From Rotaria socialis (taxonomy: Eukaryota > Rotifera > Eurotatoria > Philodinida > Philodinidae): a stretch of 64,000 nucleotides of DNA. Position 1 is the stretch's first letter; each line of letters starts with the position of its first letter. The stretch covers positions 1 through 64,000 of the forward strand of contig CAJNYU010001722.1 of the NCBI GenBank assembly GCA_905331475.1, written 5' to 3'. This document shows, one piece after another, positions 12,199 through 25,896 of the stretch. The translations under genes were made by a program, and so were the position numbers. Below the pieces are notes generated by a model. It did no database searches and was not told where the DNA came from. It was given only the letters and a program-made list of their open reading frames with translations.

Positions 12199-14915
12199 TC
12201 AACTAATTATAATTTTCATCACAATTGAAATCAAAGGAAAAAATGTAAGTACATTTTGACGAACTGCAGAATTAAATGCAACAGTTGTCGGCTTTGTTGA
12301 ACCTTGGCTAGCAGTTGTACGTGTTGCTGGGCTTTGGCCAGGAGTCGTTTGATCTCTTGTACATATCACTGGTTTCAAATCTTTATATTCAGGAATTCTG
12401 GGAAGAGGATTGAGCTGAAGGTTTGGTGCTGCACCATATATAGCTATGCGAGGAACTGTATTGTAGAATTCTTGCCATTCTGCAACTCGTTCTGGTGTCC
12501 ATTTCAAACTTTGAAGCCATTCTTGTAATTGATTATAATCGAACGGTCTAAATGTATTTTCAATAAAAGTGAGAACTGGTTAGCGACTTGAACAAACTCA
12601 CGAAGAACTGTTCATCTTAGCAAGCCATGCATCCGGACTATTTGTTGTCATACAGCCGTATAAATTATCCATTCGAGGATAGTATGTCGCCATATGAAGA
12701 CACATTTCATCTTTCGTTCTTTCGCCACCCTGCAGAAATCAAATAGATTCTCGTTTGTCATTTTTGCTTCTACGAAAAACAAAAATCTGCCCATAGAATC
12801 TTTCTTACCAGAGTGATCACATCCTTGTTCATAGTATTGTAGATACATCTTGTAGCAAACTCATCACCCTTCAAGAGAAACATCAGTTCACATGTGATGA
12901 AACATTTGAGTCTCTCTTACTCGATATAATTTGACTCGGTTGGGTAAACGATTTTCATATTGGTAATTGAAATCATATGCTTCTGCATTGAATAGATAGT
13001 CTACAGCTGTATTATTTCGAATTATTTTTGTCCACACTGTTCGACCTAGGAAAAACAGCATTAGCATTAGAATCGAATTCATAGATTTTTTTTAGTTTCA
13101 AATATACCTTGTAAATGCGTATGCGGAAAAGTAGAGATAACTGTGATACCCTCTTCAGGAAAATTCTACAACAGCATTTATTATGAATTTATTAGATAAA
13201 AACGAAAACAAAAACAACTCCTGCTTTACCTGTGTAGCGTTCGCTGTACAGTACCCATCGACAACGAATCGTTCCGCTTTCGGCGGAATAGCCAAAGCAA
13301 CAGCACTTGAATCAGTGCCAAATGTCAAATAGCCAAGATCATATTGACGAAGTTTGTTACCAAGATAAAATCGAATACCTGAACTATCGGTACGATCTAA
13401 ATGAAATATCATGTAGATTTATAATGAAATATTAATTGAATTTCATACTCGAGAGTAGGTTTGGATTATCATAATGCATTTGTACCATATAGTATTTGAT
13501 GTGAAAATTACCTCCAACTGGATAACCAGCTTCTTCTGGAAATCCAATCATCTACATTCACAATTTTGTTTTTTGCTTTATTTCAAAAAGTATTTTCTAT
13601 CTTACATAATCGCCACCAACAGCCCAACCAGTTGCAATATTAGATGCACACGGTCCAACTTTCTGATAAATCTTATCACACTCATCATCAGGCAAATTGT
13701 TATCATCGAATACAGCTGTTGAATCACATTCATACATAAGAAGATGATGAACAAGGTCATGATTGCCTGCACCAATTAGTGTCTTGTGCTACAAAAAAGA
13801 GGAGATAAAGATGAAATCTATCATACGCAAGTTATACTTACACCAATCGCATGACGTTTGACTGAATATTGACTAGGGGCTTTGTAGATTTTACAATGAT
13901 AGGTTGTTTCAGCTGGTGGCACGACATACTGAAAAGAGGATTAAATCAATGAAAACAAAACATAACAATCCCTACAATAAAATTTTGTCATAGAACATAC
14001 ATTATTCAAACGAAATTCAAAGAAGTCAAGTCCAGCAAAAACATCTTCAGATGGTGGATCAGCATATGATTGAAGTGGAATAGCACGTGAGCCACGTCGA
14101 GAATCATGATAAGATATTTCACCATTAGGTCCAGATGGATCGGGATCGGCCAAACCATAAGCGAAAATAAGATTGTTGGTGCCCGACTAAATATTGTTTA
14201 ATCAGATGAATAGGTCGAAAATAATGTTATAATTATTTAAAAAATCCCTTATGAATATCTAACATGAGTAAAAAACAAAGAATTACTCCATACAACACAA
14301 AACTGCAGATTTGCATAATATTTTTCGACTCATAATTAGCGACACTACACATATGAAAATTACCTTGATTTCAACATCCATGACATCACATGTGTCTAGT
14401 AAACGTTTGAATTGAATCGCTGTCCATCCGCTTGATTCGCGGCCTTGAAGGCCGAACCAATCAATGGTGGTATTATCGATCATAGGACGCGTTCTGCCAA
14501 ATGCATATCGATCCTTGAAATAGACAGGTTATAGTTTACGTGACAATATACAGATAACTTTATTTTACTTGAAAATAGAGATGACCCATTTGATCGACCC
14601 AACCTACACCGATGTCAGCACCTATCATACCACCCGCTGAATGAAACAAAAAGATCAATAACTCAGATTTAGCAACGAGAAAAATCTACCTGGGCTGATC
14701 CCCAATGCAATCCAGCCTATTGTTTTGATATGTAATTCGAATGTGATTTCTCTTTTGGCACTGTCGATGGTCCACCAGAGATCGGCTACATCTTTCTCTA
14801 ATTCTACCGAATGTTGATATGCAATGAAAGGTTGTAGAGGACTCGATATCGATCGAACATGGTCGATTACGATAGACAAAGTAATCAGGTATAATATGGT
14901 AGAGAGTTGTGTCAT
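12199..14915 (-). CDS. DOMON-copper type II monooxygenase (dopamine beta-hydroxylase / MOXD1-like)
   Basis: Thirteen exons on the reverse strand (14915-14690, 14636-14569, 14513-14364, 14186-14001, 13928-13842, 13788-13606, 13551-13512, 13396-13230, 13165-13108, 13045-12921, 12868-12809, 12729-12602, 12547-12199) encode 608 residues. A signal peptide (ILYLITLSIVI) precedes a DOMON domain (WTIDSAKREITFELH, GWIALGISPAGGMIGADI). Then come the two copper-binding monooxygenase domains: the CuH pair in HDLVHHLLMYEC (H253/H254), and the CuM ligands in FPHTHLQ (H384/H386) and DEMC (M459). The family hydroxylates small substrates with O2 and ascorbate; DBH makes noradrenaline or octopamine, while the substrate of MOXD1 is unknown. 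The C-terminus is Thr/Ser-rich and ends in a hydrophobic stretch (NVLTFFPLISIVMKIIIS), so a GPI or tail anchor is possible. I cannot separate DBH from MOXD1 by sequence alone. Confidence 0.93.
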
Positions 14916-14990
14916 GAGTATAAGTCAGAATAGCAGTCTTCGCATATAATAATAATTCACGGATATCTCTTTCTCTCACTATCTAGCACT

Positions 14991-14999
14991 TTATATATA
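14991..14999 (-). promoter_or_regulatory. TATA box of the monooxygenase gene
   Basis: The reverse strand reads TATATAAAG about 75 bp upstream of the ATG at 14915, a suitable spacing for a core promoter with a short 5' UTR. Confidence 0.45.
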
Positions 15000-16656
15000 C
15001 GTACAGGTAGGTAGTATCGAGCAATTTTCTTGTCATCTTGTTTTTCGATAAAAATGAGTAAGACAACGAAAGTTTAGGCATTCTATGCTCAAGAACACGT
15101 CATCGGTACAGCAACCACAACCATTTTTGTCATCTTAATGTGTAATAATATTGATATTTGTTTAACGATATGAGTATGTTTTTCGAGATGTGTTTTACAT
15201 AAGTGCATTACTAATAGATCTTACCTAGCAAATAGCAAAACTAATTCCTATCACGCGATAAAACAAGAAGACGTCGAATACGTATGCGAATAAACTCTGA
15301 ATCGAAAGCCCATGATGCCTTGCGCAGCATTATCTAAAAGGCTGATTAAAACTCACTAGAGGGCAAACCAATAAAACAAAATTTTGTCTAAAAATCACCA
15401 AGGTAGTTGTACTCAAATAATGCTGAGAGCACTCAATACTCCCTTATTTTCGCATATGGAATCGATTAAATTACCGTAAAACAAAATTCTTGTTAGTTCA
15501 CTGAATTAAGCTTTATTCAAAATATTCAGTGTTTGGTCAGCACACTGCTTCTCAGATTTCATCAAAATCCTTTCTATCGACGTATATCATGAATATTGAT
15601 TACCTTCAATATTGAAATATAAAGTGACTTGACATATATTAAATATCTTGAACAAATTGTTTGCATTGGTTCTGTTTTCAGAAGCAGTCTACTTTTAAAA
15701 ACAAGATTATTTTTCAGAAAAAATACTGATTACAGTCAACATTCGCTTTCACTTTTATCATATTTCAGTAATCTCATCGATTTGTCACCTAGATGATAAT
15801 TACGTTAGCTATATAATTCACTTTGTTTCGATTAAGAAATTAATAAAGTAACATTTAAACATTAGGATTTCATAGTGTCTGCCTTGTTCTTATTTGCCTT
15901 TACACACACACACATATATATATATATATATGGGGTGATACATGATATTTAGAACCAGACCTTTTGTTTCCATCCACTCGTTATTCACAATAAGAAGAAT
16001 GCCTCGAAACATAATGCGCTGAAATACGGGAAGACTTTTTGAGATAAGACCTATGAGCAACATGAACATATGATGTTCACTATATTTCATAGATCTGCCG
16101 AATCAGTTGAATGTAATTTTCAAAACGCAATGAAATGTTCTTGAATAGCTTTATGGCTGTTGTCGACTGGTCCGAGATCTCTCGCAGGCACATATTTTTC
16201 TAAAACACAACGACACCATTGTACCTGTCGTGTTTTGATAGCTTCGTCCTTACTTTTGGATATCATTTATAAATGAAATAAATCGATAATTTTCTTTCTT
16301 TTTAATTCAAAGTCTACTTTTTTTTCTCATTCCCAAGAGAGGATATCACTATGATCGGTATTGTATTTACCGTCTGTTCGACAAAAACATCGACAAGGAA
16401 TGGTTTTTAGCGACATCTCTTTCTACTGTTCACCTACACACTCAAATCTATAAAAATATGAAAGCGATAGAAACACCTTTGATTATAATGATCTTTTCTT
16501 GATAAATAATTTTCCAATAGAACTCCCTAGTTGCCAGGGTTATCCATAGAGATGCGAGTAGAAATGGCAAACAAACATAACTTAGATGTTCACTAAGAAT
16601 CAATTGCTGCCATTACTGTTGTTGTATTGTTTTTGTTTGGTTCGACAGTTTTGACC
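15000..16656. other. Divergent intergenic region between monooxygenase and tektin
   Basis: AT-rich, with an (AC)n(AT)n microsatellite at about 15901-15930. Should contain the promoters of both neighbouring genes. No gene recognised. Confidence 0.5.
15901..15930. repeat. (AC)n(AT)n microsatellite
   Basis: An AC run passing directly into an AT run. Confidence 0.85.
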
Positions 16657-18606
16657 ATGAGTGGATTTGAATCGCTTTCTAAACCATTGAAGTCACAATC
16701 GGAAGTAACCGTTCATACTTTTCATCCAACACTAGAACAAAAACCACGAGCTAAATATAATGTACCAGATTGGTTCAATCATAAGTCAGTACTCTTTTAT
16801 TCTCATGAAATCTATCTAAAAACCGTAAGTTTTCTAATAGTTATGCGATATCCTATGATGCCGAACGTAGTCGAAATGTATCACATCAAGTACGGCAAGA
16901 TGGCCGTCGGTTAATCAATGAAACGTACAATGAATCCTGGTGGAATAAACATGATAAGTACGTTTACTTAATATTATGTATTTCTTGTAGAAGGAAAATT
17001 TTGCTTGTTTATTTTTATTCAGTGATGTGCGAATTTCGAATCGACTCGATGAAGTAGATAAATGGCGTAAAGCACTTGAATATACAATTCAAGATGTTGA
17101 TCGAGAAGTTCAAACTATGCAATCTGTTAAAGAACAATGTGAACGATATCTTGAACATATGCGAAGTCCATTAGGTAGATTTTAGTCTCTGTCATCGTAC
17201 CCTTTTTTTATTGATAATACAAAATATTTTTATAGATATTACATTGGAAAATCATGTTACCCGTGATGGTCGTAAAGCAATCGATAATGTTGATGATGAA
17301 GCTGAGCGTGAATTGAAAAAAGTGCAGCATTTGTGTACGACTAAATAAATCTACATACGTATTTTCTTTTAAGGAAGTTTATGTAATCGATGGTATTAAA
17401 CGACAACTTCATCAACAAGTGCAAACAGCATTTGATCAAATTGCTCGTCTCACTGAAGCTAAACAACAGTTAATTCGAGTACCTATTTTCCTTCTTTACA
17501 AATCATCTTTCCTACGTTTTATGAAATTCAGGACTTACAAGATAAACATACGGCGTTCGCAATCTGTGAAGAAAATCTTCAATTAAATGAATTTTCACCA
17601 AATATTGGCTATAAACCTGATGCATGTCGACCAATCAAAGGACAAATAACGCCAGAAGAATGGGTAGCATTTTCAAAATATAATAAAGATCGTGCAGAAA
17701 AAGAAAGTATGCTCATGAAAAGAAGCAATTGAAATCTTCTATTCTTGCGTATTTTTAGTTTATGAATCAACACGTCTTCGTGAAAGTATATTTCATACTA
17801 TTGGGCAATCATCATCGGATCTCGAATCACAGGGTAAAGCAAGTGAATATGCATTACGAAAACGTCTTCATGAACTTGAACGATCACTTCGAGAGCTTGA
17901 ATGGCAAAAGAAACAAGTATTTAGCATTCATTCAAAAATTTTAAAAAAAAGAACGTTTTTTTCTAAATTATTTATTTGTTTATTATTCTAGACAGAAGAA
18001 GAAATCCTTAGTAATGAAAATGATATTGATCGTTTGGAAAAAGCTGTTCGAGGTAATAAACAAAAAACTTGTTTGCTTTTTTTCTTCAAAAACACAAATT
18101 TTATATTCCTGTTTTTCATTTAGATAAAGAACCATTAATTAAATTAGCGATGTCTCGACAAGAAAATCGTCATAGTCGTCCAGGAATGGATTTAGTTCGT
18201 GACGAAGTTACCTATGGAGTATGTCTATTTGCTTTTCTTTCTTTTTTTCAATCTATTTATAACCCGAAATTTCAGTTATGCGATGAAATTCAACAATTGA
18301 CAGCTGAAAAACGTGCTTTAGAAGATCGATTAAAACAAACCAAGTAAAAGAGAATCGATTCAAAGAGAAAAAAATTGTAATAAATTTTCTTTTAGACACG
18401 CATGGAACATTCTTCAACAACAATTACATCGAATTGAAGATGAAATAGCAGTTAAATCAAATTCAGTTATGCTTGAAAACCGAGCGCTAGAGACGCGACG
18501 TCGTTTAAATACAGAAATAACACCAAGCACAGAAACCGATCGAAATCGTCAACTACTCAATATGGATACGAGTGGTCTTCGTCATGTTCTTCAATCTATT
18601 TATTAA
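16657..18606 (+). CDS. TEKT2: Tektin-2-like axonemal filament protein
   Basis: Eleven exons (16657-16784, 16841-16957, 17023-17174, 17236-17321, 17374-17478, 17532-17707, 17760-17916, 17992-18052, 18124-18218, 18276-18343, 18396-18606) give 451 residues, close to the roughly 430 of vertebrate tektin-2. Most of the protein is heptad-rich coiled coil. Landmarks are SHQVRQDGRRLINET and WWNKHDNDVRISNRLDEV near the N-terminus and SKYNKDRAEK in the middle. The tektin signature region appears as SRPGMDLVRDEVTYGLCDEI, a variant of the usual RPNxELCRD nonapeptide in which Cys is replaced by Val. Tektins line the protofilament ribbon of ciliary doublet microtubules, which fits the ciliated corona and protonephridia of a rotifer. 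All introns are 50-75 nt. Confidence 0.93.
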
Positions 18607-19650
18607 AACGTTCCCTTGTCTTATTCCAAATATTTGATACATATATACAAAATAAAAAACATTTATTTTTTTATTTACATCGAGTGTGTGGCTGCACGTC
18701 CTATTTTAATCTTTAATAAAAAAATCGTAAAAAGAAACGTCATTATATTTTGATGAATAGAAAAGAAATCATCGAGTGTGTGATTGTAGAAAAAGAAGAC
18801 CTTCTATTCACCACATTCTCAGAAGCCTACAATAACGTGAATAGTTGTGAATTCCTCTCCAAATCTAGAAGGATTTGTAGCCGGTTCATAGTGAAAATGG
18901 GATATTCATACATTTTTGTATCTCGGTAGAGCATTGTAGATGAATGTTAACTAGGAGAGATCGATTCAAAGTAGATCCACTGCAATAATCTTTAGATTTA
19001 TTTTTTTTATCAACCCATTTCAACGACAATAAATACTGATTAAACAGCAACAAAAAATCATTTCCTTAACTACTCCGGCAAGGATTGCAATCACGTTTTC
19101 AGCTATATTTTGATATGAAAATCTGGATAATTTTTATTGTAAAATACAAATAAAATAATGTTTCTACTCTTACTTACATTATCAATATAGACAATACAAA
19201 TAGCTTTGCGTGTGTATTCGATGAAAACCAATTCTACATTACTCTCTAATAAACACATATAACTACATATACAAAAATATACGAAAAAAAATGACAACAT
19301 TCGACGAAGAAAAAAAAACGGCAAAAACATGAGAGCGCCGTGCCATGCATTCCTTAGATGATATTTTTTTGAGCAAAATTTCGACTAGATGTGAGCTGAT
19401 CAACACCAAAATAACAAAATATGATAAACATAAAGTATCATTTAAGCTTCATATCTTACACTAGTCTATGTATGAACGATTGAAATGTAAGAAAAAATTT
19501 AACAATCACAATTGATGAAATGAAAGATTATTGCGCTGATTGAGATAGGAAAATTTGACATAATCAAAATATGTGTTCACTGTTTTACAGAATGCTTGAA
19601 ACAAAATGAAACCATCAGTGAAATCGAATAGAGCAACTATATATTAACAT
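18607..19650. other. Convergent intergenic region
   Basis: Spacer between the convergent tektin and XK-related genes, AT-rich. Contains AATAAA-type signals soon after the tektin stop (18649-18654). No gene recognised. Confidence 0.5.
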
Positions 19651-22600
19651 TTAACATCGAGAAATATTGCCTATAGGTGTTGATGATATGTATGCGTTAT
19701 CATCAAATGTCGTAGAAGGTATTATTAATGGAGTCAGCTTTGCTGCAGTTAAAATCATTTCTTCTCCATCTTCATTATTCGTAGGGTTCATATGTGAACA
19801 AATATTATTGAAATTTTTATCTGGTGTAGGTAAATCTTCGTCAATATTATACATGTTTGATTGTTGATGATATTGCGAAGTTCGTCTATCTGATATGTAA
19901 GCAATATATGGTTTATCACAATCTTCGTCATCTTCTTGTTGCATTTTGGCGTACGATTCTTGGTGAGGCGTGCGCGTCAAAGCAACACGTGATACATTAA
20001 AAAATGGTTGAAGTCGAAAACTACGAGGTTCAATACTAGTCGAATGATTATCAGTTGTAGTTCTATTTTCATTGTCGTTATTATCAGTTGGAGTAGGCGC
20101 TGATTTTCTGTGTGATCGTTTGAAACTTGAAGATAATTTTCTTAAAATTCCTTGTGATGGATTTTGTTGACGTTTCGTTGATTCTTCCTAGACGATTAAA
20201 ATATAGAATTTTTTAATACAAAATAGAGCAGGGACATTTCTAGTCTTGCAAAGAATAAGGGTGTCATTGTATCGATGTGCTCTAGCTACGCTGCATTGAC
20301 AATCCATCAACCGGAAGTGAACCGAGTGCTCATAATAATCGATTTTCCTCTTGAACCTTCTTCTCAATGGAGAAATAGTTGCTCTCAGGTGGGATCAGTT
20401 TTCTTTCTGTAGTTATTCAAAACTATTTCATACCAATTGCTTTTGTGCTTTTGTTAATTTAACTTTTTGATCGATCGCTTGTTGTTGTGAAATTAATTTT
20501 TGTCGATTTTCTTTTGCAAAACGATTATGCCATCGTTCATTAATCGGATTCGAATCGAATTGTAATGATATGGCTTCACTAAGGTCGTTATTTTCATTTT
20601 GATTTTGTACATCATTTTCGTCGATCATTTCTTCGCATGACTTCGATTTTTTCATACGATTAAAATTAGGCAATGGTCGTATGCGTGCTATAGATGCAAC
20701 ATTATGTTTTGTACTGATACGCACATGATCACTTGGATGTAGAAAACGATAATAAATAAATTGAAAGAAAACAGCAAACCAAAAGCCAACACAAACAAAT
20801 GTAACAAGAGAATATTTCAATACAGAATTCGTTTCAGCCGAATGAATTGCATAAATAATTGAAAATGAAACATTTTCAATATAATAAATTGTGTAGAAAC
20901 CAATGTAATGTAAACGTGTATCGCCTTTGCGTAGATTCTAAATAGAAATGAGGAAGTAATTTATGAAAAACACTTCGAAACTTCTATCACACATACCATA
21001 TAACAAAATATAAATATGTATGAACAAACAAGATTGTAGCATTTTTCAAAAATTGCTTCTCGTGGATTATATTTTGTTTGATCACTGATACAAAAAATTG
21101 TACGCTAGATGTAGAAACAAGAAAAAGCAGAATCATAAAAGATTTAAATATAAAAATATTTACAAAACGAAGTATCCAAAAAAGCATTCCAAACCAATGT
21201 CCAACAAGAATAATCCAAAACCAGGAACGAAAAGTTGCTGCAAACATTGCCAGTGCTAAGACTCTTGGTGTTATTAAAAATAGATACCAAAACTTAAGAG
21301 GAAAGAATAAGATTCGAAAGTTATGAAGAATCTATTCAGGAAATTGTAATTGCATACCCATTGAATAATTGTACTCCACCAAGACACAAGCTGCGGAGGA
21401 GATTTTCCTTTGGGCCAACCATGTGGTGAATGTGTCAATTGCATATGTCTCCAACATCTTGAATAACCGCTTAACGCATAAGCTAATGAACCAAGCGATG
21501 AAATAATTGATAAACATTGTTTTGCAAATAGAGTATCAACTGAACACAAAGAGTTATATTAAAAATGGTTTCTTAACAGACTTACATTTCATGGATGTCG
21601 AACCAAGTCGTAACATAATATACAATTGTAGGATAACTTGAGAACCTGAATCCATAAAACAATCAAATACACGCAGTAGGGCAATATCAGCATCGATTAA
21701 AATTTGTTTCGTTAGATAAAATCGTTTCCATTTCGGATTATGACGCTTTTGAAAACCTTTCCATGTATAGTATAAACCACGAATATATCTAAACAATTTT
21801 GAATTCATCAATAATAGAAGAAGTTCAAGAATAAATACTTGCTTTAGACATAAATCAAGTTGAAGTACAAGAATAACAATTCGTATGATCCATGTAAATA
21901 TATTAGCAGTCGTTGATGATAAACGAAAAGTTTTTCTTTTGACTTCTTCTTCAGGCTTTTGTGGTGGATGTCTTATACGTGATATATGAGCATCGACTTG
22001 ATCTTCTGTCGTATCATTTTCTATTAAATCTTCCGTTTGAGAAAATGTTGTTTGATGAGATATTTCATAGTGAGTTTTAGTTTGATCATTAGCAGCTGCT
22101 TTCAATTGACTACTATCCATATACCATACCAGCGAAAATACCGACAAGGTCAGATTGGGTAATATAACACACATTAATGTTAATATAAATAGCCAATAGG
22201 CACCTTCTAAATAATATGCATGTGCCAAAACAAGATCAGTTACCATATCAAAGAAAAATGCAAATACACCCCAAGCATAAATAAATACTTCAAAAACGTT
22301 GATTGTCATTGTATCAGGTATGAAATCGGCGACCATAGTACCGGGTGATGGCTGAGAAAAAAGATGCGCTTGCTGTACTTCTTCATCGTCGTTCATTGGC
22401 ATAAACTCCGCTGGACATGGTGGAAGTGTAACATCAGTCGTATTTAATAACATTGAACGGCGTCGTTGCATTTGAACTATTTCTTCTTCGTTTAATGGAA
22501 AATGTAATTGTTGCGGTTCATTATCATCGATTGGCGACATCGATGATGATGATGATGATGTTGTTCGTATATGCGTTATCGGTATGTCATCGGATTCGCG

Positions 22601-23085
22601 AGGTGGAATAGGCTCTGGGCAATGTGTCGTCCCGGTTGCTGATATAACTTCTTTACCAAGAAGGCCTAATGGATTAGCACGATTTAATTCTTGATGCGTT
22701 AAATCTTTGATTGATTGAAGAATATTAAAACCAGTTGTTTGTGTTGATGACACTTCACATTCCGGTGTCGTACTAGCAGTTGATGTTGCTTTTGAACGTG
22801 ATCGATTGAAGTCAGACATGGAAGAATTTGATTGACGAATTACTGACGATGGAGAAGTTTCCTCTGGTCGAATTACTACCGCTGTATGACCTTCGATCAC
22901 AAAAAAAAGACATTCATTTCTATTGATTCTACTAGAACCTTATTTCACTTACTTGTATGAGGTGAAAATCTAGTAGATTCTTGATCATCACTTTCTCGTT
23001 TTCTTCCATGTATTTGTTCGCCTTCATCCAATGATATTGATCGCTGAACAGATGACGATGGTCCATTAGATTTTCGATCGGACAT
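19651..23085 (-). CDS. XK-related multipass membrane protein (XKR4/6/7-like)
   Basis: Six exons on the reverse strand (23085-22953, 22890-21586, 21539-21358, 21292-20993, 20937-20434, 20187-19651) encode 986 residues. A long polar Ser/Thr-rich N-terminus (about 215 residues, with runs of Ser and acidic residues) precedes a multi-spanning core. Core landmarks are NVFEVFIYAWGVFAFFFDMV, AYYLEGAYWLFILTLMCVILP, DSGSQVILQLYIMLRLGS, YALSGYSRCWRHMQL and FWYLFLITPRVLALAMFAATF. This is the XK/Kell-associated family; some members are caspase-activated phospholipid scramblases. The cytoplasmic C-tail (about 250 residues) is polar with no domain I recognise. At 986 residues it is longer than the roughly 650 of vertebrate XKR4 because of the N-tail, a polar insert after the third segment and the C-tail. 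No clear caspase site was identified, so scramblase activity is only inferred. Confidence 0.88.
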
Positions 23086-23283
23086 TTTTAATTGAAAGAA
23101 AAACGAAAATTTAATTTATCCTGTTGATACCATTACAATTTATCGGGCAGTACATAAACTATTCTAATTAACATCTTATTTCATAAATTGAAAATCTAGA
23201 ATATTAACAACATATGCAACAAACAACAATACTTTCATTTTTTATAACACAAAAATGAATTTGTTTTTCTTCTTTTCTCTTTT

Positions 23284-24705
23284 TTACAATCCTTCTAATG
23301 TTTCATGTTTAAGTAATGTTTGTAAATTACTCAGTTTTTGTTTCAGAACATTTAAACAAGATAAAACAATCTAATAAATAAAAGAAATTATATGAAATTC
23401 ATACATTAAATAAGAAACCATACTGTTTCAGGTTTAAGTGTACCAGTCGATTCGACATTGTAAAAGAATTTATTGGGAACTTTATTAAGATCAAATGCTG
23501 CTTCATGTTCATGCTCAGCTAATTCTAAAGTATTGTTTTTTTTTCAAAGAGTATTTTTCATTCCAGTCGTAAACTATTCTATTTACCAGTATGTTCTGAA
23601 TGTGGCCATTCTTCTGGCACTGGATAAATAGTATGACGAAGTATATTATCTGGATCATATTCAAATGCAACACCCTGAAAAAATTTTAACTCACTTTTCA
23701 TTTTAACAAAAAACATAATACTTACAGAAGTCGGAATCCATTTAGCATGTTCCTTACCAAAACCTTTTCGTGCATGAGCTTTTAGACGAAGCTCTTGACC
23801 TTGCCGTAGTTTAACAATAAGAATATCTAAAAACAATGTACGTTGTAAGGTTACTCTTCGAGCCAAATATAATGAAAAACAGATTGTGGTCTTTACCATG
23901 CAATTCAACTTCAAATGTAGAGAAATAATAGACTTGAAAAAGGGAAATAATCTAATCGGAACAAGATATGACCTTTGCTTCTTCTTGATTTTACTACTGC
24001 TCTATCTTTTTTCTGTTCCTCTGCACCACATGTTTATTATCAATTCACACATTCTCGCTCTTTTTTCGACGTCCATTACTTCACTTCTATTTCTAAATTA
24101 ATGGAATAATATGCGTTCTGATTTTGTCTTTTTCTTTTCACCCTAATTGAGTTAGAAATCAGCGACGCTAATAATCCAAAGCTTTCTCGTTCGTATACAA
24201 GTGTTCAAGAACTTACGTTCGATAAAATGATCTTGCCCTTCATCATCGTTCTTCGCTTTGGATGTTACTGGAACCAGATTTGGATTACTTGTAATGAGAT
24301 CTGCTGATGTTACCTTAACAGAAAAGTGAATGAATAGAATCGTTAGGTTCTTTTCATTCTTACATTTCTTGTTTGTTCATCTCTATTGCGTACATCGAGT
24401 GTGAATTCCACAGAGCATTGCGGACAAAAACCTTCGCATAAACAATCTCGATGATAATTCATTTTGTCTACCAGTTCTTCACTATACAATGGAATTAGCC
24501 CAACACGATGTGCAAGAAATTCATCGAATAGAACTGTTGTATTCGAATCAATCTGTACTGAGTCGATCGCTATTGTTGGCGTTTCAGCGATCATTCCACG
24601 TCGTACTGCATTAGCTACACTTAAATCTGTGTTTTCAATGATAAATTTAATATTCTCATCAGTTAGATCAGTCACTTGAACAGTTGGTTGATTTGCATAC
24701 GGCAT
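23284..24705 (-). CDS. POLR2C: DNA-directed RNA polymerase II subunit RPB3
   Basis: Six exons on the reverse strand (24705-24364, 24313-24217, 23826-23726, 23674-23587, 23524-23424, 23370-23284) give 271 residues, the expected size. The alpha-like fold is evident: [20 protein letters not shown] at the N-terminus, [11 protein letters not shown], and [12 protein letters not shown]. The zinc-binding loop [10 protein letters not shown] (C88, C90, C94, C97) is intact. Later exons carry [37 protein letters not shown] and [20 protein letters not shown]3 pairs with RPB11 to nucleate assembly of Pol II in the nucleus. Intron 2 is unusually long for this locus (390 nt); the others are 49-62 nt. The gene lies about 200 bp downstream of the XK-related start on the same strand, so its 3' end abuts that gene's promoter. 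Confidence 0.96.
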
Positions 24706-25887
24706 TTTCTTTTTTGAAATCGTTCAATCGTTCAATCAAACAAAAACTCACATAAACATTGATTGATTTATATTTGTCAAGAAATATCGACCAATAATAA
24801 TGATAGTGAGCTTGTCGCTATCATCACACTTCGATGTGATAGAATATGTCGCTAGTCAGCCATGGAGAAAGCAATCGTGCTATAAGCCTTCAGGGATTAA
24901 TGTAATCAATGTATCGAAAATATTTAGTTATACTGATAAAAATAGATATAAAAAACGATTGCAATCAATCGACATGAAAAGTAGAAAAATCGCCCGATTG
25001 CAGTTGAATAATGCTCGAGGTAAAGACTTACGACCGGAATAAAAATTTCTAAGTCTATCTTCAATTATTATGCATTCATTTTCTCGAGTAGAAAATGATT
25101 ACAAAATAGATAAATGTTAAAACAAGGTTAGAGTTATGTTTTAATTATGTGTGAGTAACTAATTGAATCTTAGTATAAATTAAATTTCTTAAAAACAATA
25201 TGGAATTACCATTTCAATGGAGGCACATTCAAAAAGACCCATGAGTTTTAAAAGCTAATCTATAAAGAAAGACATACAATTTACTGTTTTTTTTTCTAAG
25301 AAAAAATGGTTCCATGTTTGCATCTCATTAAAAATAATAGTCTCTATACGTTACACGAGCTGAGCATCTCCTTAGTCTACGTAGTAAACAATTACTTATG
25401 TTTTTATCTTGATGTATTAAAAAGAAACATAAACACCTACAGTTTTAAATATTCATATAAGTTGACTATTCGAATTTGTTATTAAAGAGCTGACATGCAA
25501 ATTTGCTTGTGTCCTACCTATCTTGTATGTTGTAATCTTGAGTTCAACAATTATTGAATAGCACTGAAATTCATGTGATTCTATCATATTTCATTGGTAT
25601 TAACAAAAGACGTATGACAAAGGATTTCTCTTCAATTATATTGTCATATATTTACATCCTCAGTCATCGTGAACATTGAGCATGGAAAATTGAAATAGTT
25701 GACATGGAAAAAAACTGATGTTTTATGAGAACATTAGGTACACCATAATGAAAAGTATACGGAATAATCTAATACTTTCATTTTTGCTTTTTCGCTCTTT
25801 CTTTTGTATTAATGAATTCTGAAAAACACAGGTTCAACCTGAACGGTTGAAGTAGCCTTACAAATTTTCGAAATGAAATCTTCTTGT
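24706..25887. other. Intergenic, AT-rich; no gene recognised
   Basis: Upstream of RPB3; its promoter must lie in the first few hundred bases. A short plus-strand frame at 24800-25042 matches nothing I know. Confidence 0.45.
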
Positions 25888-25896
25888 CGCACAGGA

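Noticed and set aside
17700..17762. Apparent frameshift in tektin exon 6 at an A-run
   Set aside because: On recounting, exon 6 ends in phase 2 and joins exon 7 as AA|T-TAT-GAA, which restores KRNYESTRLRES; the frame is intact.
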